A stretch of 43,031 bases of DNA from Cyanobacteria bacterium M_DeepCast_200m_mx_001 (GCA_016882415.1 VGQL01000005.1:1-43031); one strand, 5' to 3'; shown: positions 15,333-25,513, counted from the first letter of the stretch. The notes: generated by a model from the sequence alone, not told the origin. Made by a program: numbers and translations.

Positions 15333-16732
15333 TGGGGGATCCGGCCGCCGGCACGGTGCCCAGCTCCGCCGGCTGCCTGGCGGCCCTGCGGCGCGAGCTG
15401 GCCCAGGGTGACGGCCCCGGCCGCGGCGATGAGGACAGCGTGCGGCGCCAGTGGTGGGCCGCCCTTGCCACCCTGCAGGACGATTTCCTGCTGCCCCTGG
15501 GGCCCCAGCGGGGGGTGTGGCTGGCGGCTCCCCTGCCGGCCCTCTACGAACCGGCCCTGCTGCAGCAGCTGCAGGGTTGGGTGTGGACCCCGGCGGAGCT
15601 CGGGGATCTGCTCCAGCCCAGTGCCCCGCTGTTGCCCGCCACGGGCGTGGCCGCGGCGGCCGCCGCCGCCGGCGGGGGCTTTGAGCGGCTGCCGCTGGAG
15701 GAGGGCGATGGCACCGATCCCCTGTTGGTGCTGATCACGCCGCGGCTGCAGGTGGCCATGGCCCTGGTGGGGGAGGAACGGGCCCGCCGGCTGGTGGTGC
15801 AGTTCGAGCCGGCGGCCCTCTCGGCGGCCCTGACCCGGCTGGATGAACGGCTGCAGCGCACTGATCCGGCCCAGGCCCAGCGGCTGCGCCAGGCGATCCA
15901 GGCCCTCGGCCCCCTGCAGAACGACCCCCAGCGGGTGCCGCAGTTCTGGCCGCGGCTGGCGGAGCGGTTGGCGGCCATGGCTCCGAGCCTCACCCTGCAG
16001 CCCCTGGTGCACCGGGCCAGCGGCGAGGCCCGCGGCGGCGGATCCGCCGCCCCCAGCAGTGAGCTGGCCCTGCTGGAGGCCCTCACCCACGAGGTGCGCA
16101 CGCCCCTGGCCACGATCCGCACCCTGATCCGCTCGCTGCTGCGCCGCAGTGATTTGCCCGACCTGGTGCGGCAGCGCCTGCAGCAGATCGATGGCGAGTG
16201 CAGCGAGCAGATCGACCGCTTCGGCCTGATCTTCCTGGCGGCGGAGCTGCAGCGGCAGCCCGCCGAAACCGGTGAACAGCGCCTGGCCCGCACCGATCTG
16301 TCCCAGCTGCTGCATCAGCTGGAGCCCCTGTGGCGCCAGCAGCTGCAGCGCCGCAGCCTGGGGCTGGAGCTGGCTGCCGCCGCCGACCTGCCGCCCGTGC
16401 TCAGCGATCCGGCCCGCCTGGAAACGGTGCTGGGGGGGCTGGTGGATCGCTTCAGCCGCGGCCTGCCCGCCGGGGCCGTGGTGGCCCTCAGCCTGCAGCC
16501 CGCCGGCGCCCGCCTCAAGCTGCGGCTCAGCGCCAGCGCCGAGGCCCTGGCGGCAGAGGATCAACCCGGCGGCGTGGAGCGGGTGGGGCCGGTGCTCAGC
16601 TGGAACCCCGGCACCGGCAGCCTGCAGCTCAGCCGCCAGGCCACCCAGCGCCTGTTCCACAGCCTGGGGGGGCGCCTGGCGGAGCGCTCCGGCAACGACC
16701 TCACCGTGTTTTTTCCGGTGGCCGGCGCCTGA
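15332..16732 (+). CDS. histidine kinase-like protein with degenerate ATPase domain
   Basis: 466 aa. The N-terminal ~240 residues are a poorly recognisable sensory region rich in Leu/Ala/Gln, without membrane helices, so it is cytoplasmic. A HisKA dimerisation segment follows: LEALTHEVRTPLATIRTLIRSLLRR, with the phosphoacceptor His at about residue 253. The C-terminal part should be a HATPase domain, but the N-box Asn is not seen: the aligned stretch is LETVLGGLVDRFSRGL, and no clear DxGxG box is present. It may have weak or no kinase activity, or a diverged ATP site. It is coupled to rodA by a TGATG junction, suggesting a role tied to cell-wall growth. The start at 15332 replaces the longer ORF track start inside rodA. 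Confidence 0.75.
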   Translation: MGDPAAGTVPSSAGCLAALRRELAQGDGPGRGDEDSVRRQWWAALATLQDDFLLPLGPQRGVWLAAPLPALYEPALLQQLQGWVWTPAELGDLLQPSAPLLPATGVAAAAAAAGGGFERLPLEEGDGTDPLLVLITPRLQVAMALVGEERARRLVVQFEPAALSAALTRLDERLQRTDPAQAQRLRQAIQALGPLQNDPQRVPQFWPRLAERLAAMAPSLTLQPLVHRASGEARGGGSAAPSSELALLEALTHEVRTPLATIRTLIRSLLRRSDLPDLVRQRLQQIDGECSEQIDRFGLIFLAAELQRQPAETGEQRLARTDLSQLLHQLEPLWRQQLQRRSLGLELAAAADLPPVLSDPARLETVLGGLVDRFSRGLPAGAVVALSLQPAGARLKLRLSASAEALAAEDQPGGVERVGPVLSWNPGTGSLQLSRQATQRLFHSLGGRLAERSGNDLTVFFPVAGA

Positions 16733-16844
16733 TCGGGCGGGTTTGTTGACGGGTGTGAAGACCCTGGCGGGGCGGCCTGTTCGGCCCAAAACACGGTGCT
16801 AGCTTCCGAGCGAAACGGTCTGCCGACTCCCCTCCGGAACAGCC

Positions 16845-17279
16845 ATGGCAACGAGTGGTCAACTGAGCGGTCAACTTCCGAAGTACATCGGCAGCACGGG
16901 CGGTTTGCTCAACGCCGCGGAAACCGAGGAGAAGTACGCGATCACCTGGACCAGCGCCAAGGAGCAGCCCTTCGAGCTCCCCACCGGTGGTGCGGCCCAC
17001 ATGAATGAGGGCGAGAACCTCATGTACTTCGCCCGCAAGGAGCAGTGCCTGGCGCTCGGCACCCAGCTGCGCACCAAGTTCAAGCCCCGCATCGAGGACT
17101 ACAAGATCTACCGGATCTTCCCCGGCGGTGACACCGAGTTCCTGCACCCCAAGGACGGCGTCTTCCCCGAGAAGGTGAACGAGGGCCGCAAGATGGTGGG
17201 TCACAACGCCCGTCGCATCGGCCAGAACGGCAACCCCGCCTCGATCAAGTTCACCGGCAAGAACACCTTCGACGCCTGA
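16845..17279 (+). CDS. psaD: photosystem I reaction center subunit II (PsaD)
   Basis: 144 aa, the stromal-side PSI subunit that docks ferredoxin and stabilises PsaC. Recognised by [86 protein letters not shown] and the C-terminus FTGKNTFDA. Length and start are standard. It is a single-gene transcription unit: about 110 bp of upstream leader/promoter DNA (a TGCTAGCTT element near 16797 is a possible -10) and an intrinsic terminator about 40 bp after the stop. Codon choice is stricter than in neighbours, as expected for a highly expressed gene. Confidence 0.98.
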   Translation: MATSGQLSGQLPKYIGSTGGLLNAAETEEKYAITWTSAKEQPFELPTGGAAHMNEGENLMYFARKEQCLALGTQLRTKFKPRIEDYKIYRIFPGGDTEFLHPKDGVFPEKVNEGRKMVGHNARRIGQNGNPASIKFTGKNTFDA

Positions 17280-17319
17280 TTCCGGCGTCGCCTGGAATTC
17301 AGGCCAACCTCTATAAAGG

Positions 17320-17347
17320 CGGGGCCAGGCGCCCCGTTTTTTTTGCC
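17320..17347 (+). terminator. intrinsic terminator after psaD
   Basis: CGGGGC-CAGGC-GCCCCG hairpin followed by eight T residues, between psaD and trpE. It isolates the strong psaD transcript from the trpE operon. Confidence 0.88.
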
Positions 17348-17358
17348 TGCCTGTCGCT

Positions 17359-18894
17359 GTGATGCCATCCCCTGATCGCGCCACTGTTCTGGCTCAGGCT
17401 GAGGCGGGCTCCAGCTTCATTCCCATCTGGCGCACCTGGCCGGCGGATCTGGAAACCCCCCTCACCACCTGGTTGAAGGTGGGGGCCGGCAGCCGCCACG
17501 GGGTGCTGCTGGAGTCGGTGGAGGGGGGCGAACGCCTCGGCCGCTGGAGCTTTGTGGTGAGCGACCCGCTCTGGACCCTCACCGTGCGGGGGGACCAGGC
17601 GGAGCGCTGCTGGCGTGATGGCGGCCGCCAGGCCCTGCAGGGCAACCCCTTTGATCTGCTGCGTGGGGCCCTGGCCCCCTACAGCGCGCCGGCGATTCCG
17701 GGGCTGCCGCCGCTGGGACAGCTGTTCGGCTTCTGGGGCTACGAGCTGATCCGCTGGATCGAGCCCAGCGTGCCGGTGCACCCCACCGATCCCGATGGCC
17801 CCCCCGATGGCTGCTGGATGCTGGCCGACAGCCTGCTGGCTTTCGATCAGGTGAAGCGGCAGATCACCGCCGTGGCCTACGTGGATCTCGCCCACGGTGA
17901 TCGCACCGCTGCGGCGGTGGATCAGGCCTATGGGGCCGCTGTAGCCCGGCTGGATCGCCTGGAGCAGCGCATGCACCAGCCCCTGCCCCCCGGGGTGGCC
18001 CCCCTCGACTGGCGCGATGACCCCAGCCTGGAGCTCCCCACCCGCAGCAACCGCAGCCGTGAGGAGTTCGAGGCGGCGGTGCTCACCGCCAAGGAACACA
18101 TCGCCGCCGGGGATGTGTTCCAGCTGGTGATCAGCCAGCGGCTGGAAACGGAGGTGCAGCGTGAGCCCTTTGAGCTCTACCGCAGCCTGCGGATGGTGAA
18201 CCCATCCCCCTACATGGCCTTCTTCAATTTCGGCGGTTGGCACCTGATCGGCTCCAGCCCCGAGGTGATGGTGAAGGCGGAGCCCATGGGCGATGGCAGC
18301 GGCCGGGTGAAGGCGTCCCTGCGGCCGATCGCCGGCACCCGCCACCGCGGTGCCGACGCCGCGGAAGATGAGGCCCTGGCGGCGGATCTGCTGGCGGACC
18401 CCAAGGAGCGCGCCGAGCACGTGATGCTGGTGGATCTGGGCCGCAATGACCTGGGCCGCGTGTGCGTGCCGGGCAGCGTGCGGGTGAGCGAGCTGATGGT
18501 GATCGAGCGCTACTCCCACGTGATGCACATCGTGAGCGAGGTGGAGGGGGTGCTCGACCCCCAGCGCGACGTGTGGGATCTGCTGATGGCCTCCTTCCCC
18601 GCCGGCACGGTGAGCGGCGCCCCCAAGATCCGCGCGATGCAGCTGATCCACGCCCTCGAGCCCGACGCCCGCGGGCCCTATTCCGGGGTGTATGGCGCCA
18701 TGGACCTCAGCGGCGCCCTCAACACGGCCATCACCATCCGCACCATGGTGGTGCTGCCGGCGGCCGGGGGGGGCTGGCGCGTGCAGGTGCAGGCGGGGGC
18801 GGGGCTGGTGGCCGATTCGGTGCCCGCCTCCGAATTCCAGGAAACCCTCAACAAGGCCCGCGGCATGCTCAAGGCCCTGGCCTGCCTGGCATGA
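17359..18894 (+). CDS. trpE: anthranilate synthase component I
   Basis: 511 aa. TrpE converts chorismate plus ammonia (from TrpG glutaminase) to anthranilate. The N-terminal domain holds the LLES motif (GVLLESVEGGERLGRWSF) that forms the tryptophan feedback site, so end-product inhibition is expected. The chorismate-binding domain has EHIAAGDVFQLVISQR, SSPEVMVK, PIAGTRHRG, LVDLGRNDLGRVC, YSHVMHIVSEVEG and ASFPAGTVSGAPKIRAM. It is a stand-alone TrpE with no fused glutamine amidotransferase. The start follows the psaD terminator closely. Its TGA overlaps the gshA start as ATGA. Confidence 0.96.
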   Translation: MMPSPDRATVLAQAEAGSSFIPIWRTWPADLETPLTTWLKVGAGSRHGVLLESVEGGERLGRWSFVVSDPLWTLTVRGDQAERCWRDGGRQALQGNPFDLLRGALAPYSAPAIPGLPPLGQLFGFWGYELIRWIEPSVPVHPTDPDGPPDGCWMLADSLLAFDQVKRQITAVAYVDLAHGDRTAAAVDQAYGAAVARLDRLEQRMHQPLPPGVAPLDWRDDPSLELPTRSNRSREEFEAAVLTAKEHIAAGDVFQLVISQRLETEVQREPFELYRSLRMVNPSPYMAFFNFGGWHLIGSSPEVMVKAEPMGDGSGRVKASLRPIAGTRHRGADAAEDEALAADLLADPKERAEHVMLVDLGRNDLGRVCVPGSVRVSELMVIERYSHVMHIVSEVEGVLDPQRDVWDLLMASFPAGTVSGAPKIRAMQLIHALEPDARGPYSGVYGAMDLSGALNTAITIRTMVVLPAAGGGWRVQVQAGAGLVADSVPASEFQETLNKARGMLKALACLA

Positions 18895-20066
18895 GCGCAG
18901 TGACCCCCACGGCCCCACCGTTGCTGCTCAAGGGGTTCGAGGTGGAGCTCTACACCGGCCGGCCCGACGGCACGGTGGTGGGTTGCTCCGCGGAGGCGGC
19001 CGCGGCCCTCAGCGGCTTTGTCACCGAACCCGACTGCCGCAACCTCGAATACATCACGCCGCCGGATGCTCGCTACGGGCGGCAGCTGGAGCTGTTGCTG
19101 GAGCCGCGGCGCCGCCTGCGGCCCTGGTTGGCCGAGCGGGGCCTCACCCTGCTGCCGGGCAGCACCCTCAGCACCGGCGACAGCCACCGTTTTGATCGTT
19201 CGGATCCCGGGAACCCCTATCACGGCTACATCGAGGCCACCTACGGCACCCGGGTGGTGACCGCCAGCGTGCACATCAACCTGGGCCTCACCGACATGGA
19301 GGCCCTGTTTGCGGGCTGCCGCCTGATGCGTTGTGAGGGGGCCCTGCTGCTGGCCCTCAGCGCCAGTTCCCCCTTCCTCGATGGCCAGAGCACTGGAGCC
19401 CACTCCCAGCGCTGGCTGCAGTTTCCCCTCACCCCACCAGAGGTGCCCCTGTTTGAGAACCACGGCCACTACATCGCCTGGATGGAGCAGCAGCTGCAGC
19501 TGGGCAGCATGCAAAACGTTCGCCACCTTTGGACCTCCGTGCGCCCCAACGGTGATGACCGCCCCCACGACCTCAACCGGCTGGAGATCCGCATCTGTGA
19601 TCTGATCACCGATCCGCTGCTGTTGCTGGCGGTGACCGCCTTCGCCGAACTGCGGCTGCATCAGCTGCTGGCGGATCCCCAACGCCACGACCCCCTGCGC
19701 GCCAGCCGGCTGGATGCCGCCGCCCTGGCTCAGCTGGCGGACGCCAACGACCGCGCCGCCGCCCGCAGCAGCCTGGAGGCCCCCCTGCGCCATTGGCGCA
19801 GCGGCGAGTCGATTACCGCCCGCACCTGGCTCGCCGGTGCCCTGGAGGAGATGGCCCCCCTGGCCCGTGAGTACGGCCTCGAGGCCTGGTTGGCCCCCCT
19901 GCATGCCGTGCTCGAGCAGGGCAATCAGGCCATGCAATGGCTGGTTGCCCACCAAGGCGGCACCGCCGTGGCGCCCCTGATTGCCGCCGGCGCGGCGGCC
20001 ATGGCGCAGCAGGAGGCGCAGCTGAATGCGGACTTGGCGACAGAACGGTTTGGCCCTTTGGGATGA
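18891..20066 (+). CDS. gshA: glutamate--cysteine ligase, cyanobacterial type
   Basis: 391 aa from [20 protein letters not shown]. This is the cyanobacterial family of gamma-glutamylcysteine synthetases, the first step of glutathione synthesis. Motifs: [74 protein letters not shown] and [13 protein letters not shown]. The ORF track start at 18462 lies inside trpE; ATG 18891 overlaps the trpE stop (ATGA) and gives a full-length protein. Its own stop overlaps the ppc start in the same way, so trpE-gshA-ppc form a coupled set. Confidence 0.93.
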   Translation: MSAVTPTAPPLLLKGFEVELYTGRPDGTVVGCSAEAAAALSGFVTEPDCRNLEYITPPDARYGRQLELLLEPRRRLRPWLAERGLTLLPGSTLSTGDSHRFDRSDPGNPYHGYIEATYGTRVVTASVHINLGLTDMEALFAGCRLMRCEGALLLALSASSPFLDGQSTGAHSQRWLQFPLTPPEVPLFENHGHYIAWMEQQLQLGSMQNVRHLWTSVRPNGDDRPHDLNRLEIRICDLITDPLLLLAVTAFAELRLHQLLADPQRHDPLRASRLDAAALAQLADANDRAAARSSLEAPLRHWRSGESITARTWLAGALEEMAPLAREYGLEAWLAPLHAVLEQGNQAMQWLVAHQGGTAVAPLIAAGAAAMAQQEAQLNADLATERFGPLG

Positions 20067-23000
20067 TCATGGTTCGCTTCGCTGACGACTTCGCCTCCAT
20101 GGGGCCCACCCTCGCCGCCACCGAAGCGACCGGCGCCGTGCCTGGAGCGGCCCCGGGGCCTGCCCCTACCGCGGCGGAGCTGGAGGCCACGCGGCCGCGG
20201 CTGCTGGCCGAACGGCTGGAGCTGGTGGAAGACCTCTGGCAGACGGTGCTGCGCAGCGAGTGCCCGCCCCAGCAGGCCGAGCGCCTGCTGCGCATGAAGG
20301 AGATCAGCAGCGCCATCGAGGGCGGTGAGCCCGATGCGGGTTCGGAGGCCGCCACCGACGAGATCGTGCAGCTGATCCGGGAGATGGATCTGGCGGAGGG
20401 CATCGCCGCCGCCCGGGCCTTCTCCCTCTATTTCCAGCTGGTCAACATCCTCGAGCAGCACATCGAGGAGGACAGCTACCTCGCCAGCCTGCAGGCCCAC
20501 CATCCGGAGCACCTCAGCGACCCCTTCCTGCCGCCCCTGGCGGCCCAGACCGAACCGGCCACCTTCCGCGAGCTGTTCGCCCGCATGCGGGGCCTCGGGG
20601 TGCCGCCCGCCCAGATCGAGCACCTCCTGCAGGAGCTGGAGATCCGGCTGGTGTTCACGGCCCACCCCACGGAGATCGTGCGCCACACCATCCGCCACAA
20701 GCAGCGGCGGGTGGCCTCCTTGATCCAGAAGCTGCAGCACAGCCAGCTGCTCAACCTCGACGATCGCCAGAGCCTGCGCCAGCACCTGCAGGAGGAGGTG
20801 CGGCTCTGGTGGCGCACCGATGAACTGCACCAGTTCAAGCCGTCGGTGCTGGATGAGGTGGATTACGCCCTCCATTACTTCCAGCAGGTGCTGTTCGGGG
20901 CCATGCCGCAGCTGCGGCAGCGCATCCGCACCGCCCTCAACGCCAGCTACCCCGATGTGCAGCCCCCCGGGGATGCCTTCTGCAGCTTCGGCTCCTGGGT
21001 GGGCTCCGACCGCGATGGCAACCCCTCGGTGACCCCGGAGATCACCTGGCGCACCGCCTGTTTCCAGCGCCAGCTGATGCTCGAGCGCTACCTGGCGGCG
21101 GTGGGCGACCTGCGCGACCAGCTCAGCATTTCCATGCAGTGGAGCCAGGTGAGCGCCCCGCTGCTGGAATCCCTGGAGATGGACCGGCTGCGCTTTCCGG
21201 AGATCTACGAAGAGCGGGCCGCCCGCTACCGGCTGGAGCCCTACCGCCTCAAGCTCAGCTACGTGCTGGAGCGGCTGCGCCTCACCCATGAGCGCAACCA
21301 GCAACTGGCCAGCGCCGGCTGGGAAACCCCCTCCGACACCCGCCCCGCCCTGCCGGAATTCGGCCAGGGGGCCCTGGCCCCGGCGCCCGCCCCGGAGCTG
21401 CACTACGCCTCGGTGACCGAGTTCCGCAACGACCTGGAGCTGATCAACGACAGCCTCTCGGGCACCGGCCTCAGCTGCGAACCCCTGGACAACCTGATCG
21501 CCCAGGTGCACACCTTCGCCTTCTGCCTGGCCAGCCTCGACATCCGCCAGGAGAGCACCCGCCACAGCGATGCCCTCGATGAACTGAGCCGCTACCTGCA
21601 GCTGCCGGTGCCCTACGGCGAGATGGAGGAGCCCCAACGGGTGGAGTGGCTGCTCACCGAGCTGCAGACCCGCCGGCCCCTGATCCCCCCCTCGGTGCAG
21701 TGGAGCCCCGCCACCGCTGAAACCTTCGATGTGCTGCGGGTGGTGCAGCGGCTGCAGCAGGAATTCGGCAGCCGCATCTGCCGCACCTATGTGATCTCGA
21801 TGAGCCACACGGTGTCGGATCTGCTGGAGGTGCTGCTGCTGGCCAAGGAGGCCGGCCTGGTGGACCCCATGGCCCAGCGCTCCAACCTGTTGGTGGTGCC
21901 GCTGTTCGAAACGGTGGAAGACCTCAAGGCCGCCCCGGCGGTGATGGAGCGGCTGTTCTCCGAGCCCTTCTACCGCCAGCTGATCGCCAGCATCAGCCCC
22001 ACCGGCAAGCCCCTGCAGGAGCTGATGCTGGGCTACTCCGACAGCAACAAGGATTCGGGCTTCCTCTCCAGCAACTGGGAGATCCACCGGGCCCAGATCG
22101 CGCTGCAGCAGCTGGCCAGCGGCCACGATGTGGCCCTGCGCATCTTCCATGGCCGCGGCGGTTCCGTGGGCCGCGGCGGTGGGCCCGCCTACCAGGCGAT
22201 CCTGGCCCAGCCCAGCGGCACCCTCAACGGCCGCATCAAGATCACGGAGCAGGGGGAGGTGCTGGCCTCCAAATACTCCCTGCCGGAGCTGGCCCTCTAC
22301 AACCTGGAAACCGTCACCACCGCGGTGATCCAGAACAGCCTGGTGACCAGCCATGTGGATGAGACCCCCAGCTGGAATGAGCTGATGGTGCGCCTGGCGG
22401 CCCGCTCCCGCAGCCATTACCGGGCCCTGGTGCATGACAACCCCGATCTGGTGGCCTTCTTCCAGCAGGTGACCCCCATCGAGGAGATCAGCAAGCTGCA
22501 GATCTCCAGCCGGCCCGCCCGCCGCAAGAGCGGCGCCAAGGATCTCTCCAGCCTGCGGGCCATCCCCTGGGTGTTCGGCTGGACCCAGAGCCGCTTCCTG
22601 CTGCCCAGCTGGTTTGGGGTGGGGGCGGCCCTGCAGGAGGAGCTCGACGCCGACCCCGGCCAGCTGGAGCTGTTCCAGCAGCTGTACCAGCGCTGGCCCT
22701 TCTTCCGCATGCTCATCTCCAAGGTGGAGATGACCCTCTCCAAGGTGGACCTCGACCTGGCCCACCACTACGTGCGTTCCCTGGGGCGGCCGGAGTCGCG
22801 CCAGGCCTTTGAGCAGATCTTCGACACCATCGCCGGTGAATTCGTGCTCACCCGCGACCTGGTGCTGGCGATCACGGGGCACCGCCGCCTGCTGGATGGT
22901 GACCCGGGCCTGCAGCTGTCGGTGGAGCTGCGCAACCGCACGATCATTCCGCTGGGCTTCCTGCAGGTGGCCCTGCTCAAGCGCCTGCGGGATCAGAACC

Positions 23001-23125
23001 GCCAGCCCCCCATGAGCGAAGCGCCCGACCGCGAAGACGGCCGCACCTACAGCCGCAGTGAACTGCTGCGGGGGGCGCTGCTCACCATCAACGGCATCGC
23101 CGCCGGCATGCGCAACACCGGCTGA
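20063..23125 (+). CDS. ppc: phosphoenolpyruvate carboxylase
   Basis: 1020 aa. PEPC adds bicarbonate to PEP to give oxaloacetate, the main anaplerotic route in cyanobacteria. Catalytic motifs are complete: [17 protein letters not shown] (active His), [42 protein letters not shown], and the C-terminal RNTG needed for activity. The N-terminus has a ~35-residue Ala/Pro-rich extension before the conserved helical region. ATG 20063 overlaps the gshA stop (ATGA); ATG 20069 is an alternative two codons on. The 985-aa ORF on the other strand is a shadow caused by strong codon bias. Confidence 0.97.
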   Translation: MIMVRFADDFASMGPTLAATEATGAVPGAAPGPAPTAAELEATRPRLLAERLELVEDLWQTVLRSECPPQQAERLLRMKEISSAIEGGEPDAGSEAATDEIVQLIREMDLAEGIAAARAFSLYFQLVNILEQHIEEDSYLASLQAHHPEHLSDPFLPPLAAQTEPATFRELFARMRGLGVPPAQIEHLLQELEIRLVFTAHPTEIVRHTIRHKQRRVASLIQKLQHSQLLNLDDRQSLRQHLQEEVRLWWRTDELHQFKPSVLDEVDYALHYFQQVLFGAMPQLRQRIRTALNASYPDVQPPGDAFCSFGSWVGSDRDGNPSVTPEITWRTACFQRQLMLERYLAAVGDLRDQLSISMQWSQVSAPLLESLEMDRLRFPEIYEERAARYRLEPYRLKLSYVLERLRLTHERNQQLASAGWETPSDTRPALPEFGQGALAPAPAPELHYASVTEFRNDLELINDSLSGTGLSCEPLDNLIAQVHTFAFCLASLDIRQESTRHSDALDELSRYLQLPVPYGEMEEPQRVEWLLTELQTRRPLIPPSVQWSPATAETFDVLRVVQRLQQEFGSRICRTYVISMSHTVSDLLEVLLLAKEAGLVDPMAQRSNLLVVPLFETVEDLKAAPAVMERLFSEPFYRQLIASISPTGKPLQELMLGYSDSNKDSGFLSSNWEIHRAQIALQQLASGHDVALRIFHGRGGSVGRGGGPAYQAILAQPSGTLNGRIKITEQGEVLASKYSLPELALYNLETVTTAVIQNSLVTSHVDETPSWNELMVRLAARSRSHYRALVHDNPDLVAFFQQVTPIEEISKLQISSRPARRKSGAKDLSSLRAIPWVFGWTQSRFLLPSWFGVGAALQEELDADPGQLELFQQLYQRWPFFRMLISKVEMTLSKVDLDLAHHYVRSLGRPESRQAFEQIFDTIAGEFVLTRDLVLAITGHRRLLDGDPGLQLSVELRNRTIIPLGFLQVALLKRLRDQNRQPPMSEAPDREDGRTYSRSELLRGALLTINGIAAGMRNTG

Positions 23126-23135
23126 GGGGGCCCGT

Positions 23136-23615
23136 TTGCTCGATTCCCTGTTGATCCCCTTCCGCGGCCAGCCCCAGCCCCCCCAGCTGCCGCCCGGTTA
23201 TGCCCTCGAGCCGGAGGCACCCCCGCGGGGGGAGGAGCTCAACGGGCTGCTGGTGCTCTGCGGTGAGCCCTCCCGTTCGCCCCAGCGCCTGGAGCGGGCC
23301 CTGGCGGCCAGCGCCTGGCAGTTGAGCCTGCGGGCCCCCGGCGGGCAGCTGGTGGGCTTCGTGCGGGCCACCAGCGATCAGGCCCTCAACGCCAACCTCT
23401 GGGATCTGGCGGTGGATCCGGCGGAGCCCGCCGCCACCCAGCATCTGCTGCTGCAGGTGCTGGTGCACACCGCCCTGGGGCGCCTGCGGCGGGAGTTGCC
23501 CGGCTGCAGCGTGTCGGTGGCGGCCCCCCAGGGGGCCCTGGAGACCCTGCGCCAGCATGGGTTTGTGGTGGACCCCGGCGGCATCCGCGCCATGGGGCTG
23601 CGGCTGCAGGCCTGA
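23136..23615 (+). CDS. GNAT family N-acetyltransferase
   Basis: 159 aa beginning at TTG 23136 (LLDSLLIPFRGQ), ten bases after the ppc stop. The GNAT core is visible: VGFVRATSDQALNANLWDLAVDP (strand 4/5 and central helix), HLLLQVLVHTALGRLRREL, then the C-terminal ALETLRQHGFVVDPGGIRAMGLRL. The acetyl-CoA pyrophosphate loop is atypical (PAEPAATQHLL replaces the usual QxxGxG/A), so activity is uncertain. The ORF track ATG 23058 lies inside ppc. It is probably the last gene of the trpE-gshA-ppc unit. Confidence 0.72.
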   Translation: MLDSLLIPFRGQPQPPQLPPGYALEPEAPPRGEELNGLLVLCGEPSRSPQRLERALAASAWQLSLRAPGGQLVGFVRATSDQALNANLWDLAVDPAEPAATQHLLLQVLVHTALGRLRRELPGCSVSVAAPQGALETLRQHGFVVDPGGIRAMGLRLQA

Positions 23616-23627
23616 GGGCCAGCCATG

Positions 23628-23656
23628 AAAAAAGCCCCGCTCAAACGAGACGGGGC
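23628..23656 (-). terminator. intrinsic terminator for tRNA-Arg
   Basis: Read on the minus strand, GCCCCG...CGGGGC (with an extra GAG/CTC extension around a short loop) is followed by a run of six T. It lies 35 bp downstream of tRNA-Arg. The stem may also act weakly for the GNAT gene on the other strand. Confidence 0.82.
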
Positions 23657-23689
23657 CCCAGGGCTGAGGGAGAGCGGCTGATCGGGCCA

Positions 23690-23763
23690 CGAGCATGGAG
23701 GGACTCGAACCCCCGACACTCAGAACCGGAATCTGATGCTCTATCCAACTGAGCTACATGCCC
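23690..23763 (-). tRNA. trnR: tRNA-Arg (CCG)
   Basis: The minus strand reads GGGCATGTAGCTCAGTTGGA... with anticodon CCG in the context TTCCGGT, a T arm of the GGTTCGAGTCCC type, and an acceptor stem GGGCATG/CATGCTC with one G-U pair. It reads CGG arginine codons, which suits the high-GC codon use here. CCA is not encoded. Confidence 0.94.
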
Positions 23764-23819
23764 ACGCGGGATCAGCTGCCCCACGGGCCTTACCTTAGCC
23801 CTCAGACGGCCCCAGACCC

Positions 23820-24941
23820 ATTCGGCTGCATCGCCTGGAGCTGCGCCAGTTCCGCAATTACGGCGCGCTTGAGCTGCAGTTGGAGGCGCCGCGGCTGTTG
23901 GTGATCGGCCGCAATGGCGAGGGCAAATCCAACCTGCTGGAGGCGGTGGAGCTGCTGGGCAGCCTGCGCTCCCACCGCTGCAGCAGCGACCGCGATCTGA
24001 TCCGCCAGGGCCAGCCGGCGGCCCTGATCGCCGCCAGCTGCAGCGACGGTGACCGCCTGGAGCTGGAGCTGCGCCGCCAGGGGGGGCGCCAGGCCCGCCG
24101 CAACGGCCGGGTGCTGGAGCGCCAGCACGAGCTGATCGGCCCGCTGCGCTGCGTGGGGTTCAGCGCCCTGGATCTCGATCTGGTGCGGGGGGAGCCGGCC
24201 CTGCGGCGCCAGTGGCTCGACCGGGTGGTGTTGCAGCTGGAGCCGGTGTATGCCGAGCTGCTCAGCCGCTACGGGCGGCTGCTGCGACAGCGCTCCCAGT
24301 TGTTGCGCCGCGGCCTGGCCCAGGGGCAGCTGCAGGATCTGCTGGAGGCGTTCGACCAGCAGATGGCGCTGGTGGGCACCCGTCTGCACCGCCGCCGCTT
24401 GCGGGCCCTGCGGCGCCTGCAGCCCCTGGCGGCCCAATGGCAGGGGCGCCTCAGCGCCGGCCGGGAGGCGCTGGTGCTCCGCTACCAGCCCGGCGCCAGC
24501 CTGGAGGTGGAGGGGCCTGAGCCGGAGCAGGAGGGCCCCTGGCGGGACAGTCTGTTGGAGCAGTTACGGGCCCAGCGGCCCGAGGAGCTGCGGCTGGGGC
24601 AGTGCGCCGTGGGGCCCCACCGCGATGAGGTGGCTTTGGAGCTGGGGGACCAACCGGCCCGCCGTTATGGCTCCGCCGGCCAGCAGCGCACCCTGGTGCT
24701 GGCCCTGAAACTGGCGGAGCTCGAGCTGGTGCAGCAGCTCTGGGGGGAGCCGCCCCTGCTGCTGCTCGACGACGTGCTGGCCGAGCTGGATCCCGACCGT
24801 CAGCAGCTGTTGCTGGAGGCGGTGGGGGAGGGGCACCAGTGCCTGGTGAGTGCCACGCACCTGGGGGCCTTCAGCGGCGGTTGGCACCAGCGTTCGCAAC
24901 TGGTGACCGTTGAGGCAGGAATGCTGCGGCTCGGCCAGTAA
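23820..24941 (+). CDS. recF: DNA replication and repair protein RecF
   Basis: About 373 aa. RecF is an SMC-like ATPase that loads RecA at gaps with RecO and RecR. Seen: N-terminal [18 protein letters not shown], Walker [17 protein letters not shown], signature [17 protein letters not shown] and Walker [19 protein letters not shown]. The ORF track begins at an internal ATG (23880) and loses the conserved N-terminal strand. The frame is open back to 23799 but contains no ATG, GTG or TTG before 23880; ATT at 23820 is the best-placed start, giving (M)[13 protein letters not shown], with CTG 23826 possible. The gene is not next to dnaN here; it is followed by speD. Confidence 0.9.
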   Translation: MRLHRLELRQFRNYGALELQLEAPRLLVIGRNGEGKSNLLEAVELLGSLRSHRCSSDRDLIRQGQPAALIAASCSDGDRLELELRRQGGRQARRNGRVLERQHELIGPLRCVGFSALDLDLVRGEPALRRQWLDRVVLQLEPVYAELLSRYGRLLRQRSQLLRRGLAQGQLQDLLEAFDQQMALVGTRLHRRRLRALRRLQPLAAQWQGRLSAGREALVLRYQPGASLEVEGPEPEQEGPWRDSLLEQLRAQRPEELRLGQCAVGPHRDEVALELGDQPARRYGSAGQQRTLVLALKLAELELVQQLWGEPPLLLLDDVLAELDPDRQQLLLEAVGEGHQCLVSATHLGAFSGGWHQRSQLVTVEAGMLRLGQ

Positions 24942-24967
24942 GGTGTTGGGCTGTTTGCCTGGATCTG

Positions 24968-25447
24968 ATGACCCAAGCGGCCTGCCTCCACCCCAACCCG
25001 GGATGGACCGGAGCTGAGAGCGCTTTCTCCAGTAGCCCCCAATCACCCAGTGCCACCGACATGGTGGGTAAACACTGCATCCTCGAGCTGTACAACTGCG
25101 ATCCCGCCAAGCTCGACGACGAAGCTTTCCTCAGGAACGCCATCACCAGCGCTGCCAAGCGTGCTGGCGCCACACTCCTGAATCTGATCACCCACCGGTT
25201 TGACCCCCAGGGTGTGACGGGGCTGGCTCTGTTGGCCGAATCCCATATCTCCATCCACACCTGGCCTGAGTCGGGCTATGCCGCCGTGGATGTGTTCACC
25301 TGCGGTGACCACACCATGCCGGAGCGGGCCTGCATCGTGCTCAGTGAAGAGCTCGACGCCGGCAACTACAAGCTCAAGAGCTTCCGCCGCGAAACCCCCA
25401 GTTCCGTGGCCGGCGCCGAACGGGAACCGGCCCTGGCGGCCGCCTGA
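24968..25447 (+). CDS. speD: S-adenosylmethionine decarboxylase proenzyme
   Basis: A prokaryotic class I AdoMet decarboxylase that supplies decarboxylated AdoMet for spermidine synthesis and self-cleaves to make a pyruvoyl group. The cleavage Glu-Ser and neighbours are intact ([14 protein letters not shown]), as are [15 protein letters not shown] and the N-terminal [12 protein letters not shown]. From ATG 24968 it is 159 aa with a short N-terminal extension ([13 protein letters not shown]); from ATG 25061 it is 128 aa, closer to the usual family length. I give the longer form because the extension looks like real protein, but either is possible. It follows recF by 26 bp and has a terminator just downstream. 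Confidence 0.92.
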   Translation: MTQAACLHPNPGWTGAESAFSSSPQSPSATDMVGKHCILELYNCDPAKLDDEAFLRNAITSAAKRAGATLLNLITHRFDPQGVTGLALLAESHISIHTWPESGYAAVDVFTCGDHTMPERACIVLSEELDAGNYKLKSFRRETPSSVAGAEREPALAAA

Positions 25448-25467
25448 TCCCGACGCTGCACCGCTCG

Positions 25468-25492
25468 CCCCTCCTTCAAGGAGGGGTTTTTT
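25468..25492 (+). terminator. intrinsic terminator after speD
   Basis: CCCCTCC-TTCAA-GGAGGGG hairpin followed by six T residues, 20 bp after the speD stop and just before the end of larE on the other strand. Confidence 0.9.
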
Positions 25493-25513
25493 ATGGCGAG
25501 CCCGCGTTGCGGT

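Noticed and set aside
16744-16802. TTGACG plus TGCTAG as the psaD promoter
   Set aside because: Spacing of about 47 bp is far too long for one promoter; only a possible -10 can be noted.
17311-18918. 535-aa minus-strand ORF antisense to trpE
   Set aside because: Typical GC-shadow composition and no motif; it also crosses the psaD terminator.
19925-22882. 985-aa minus-strand ORF antisense to ppc
   Set aside because: His/Gln/Leu/Gly-rich translation without domains; it is the mirror of the strongly biased ppc codons, which encode a complete PEP carboxylase.
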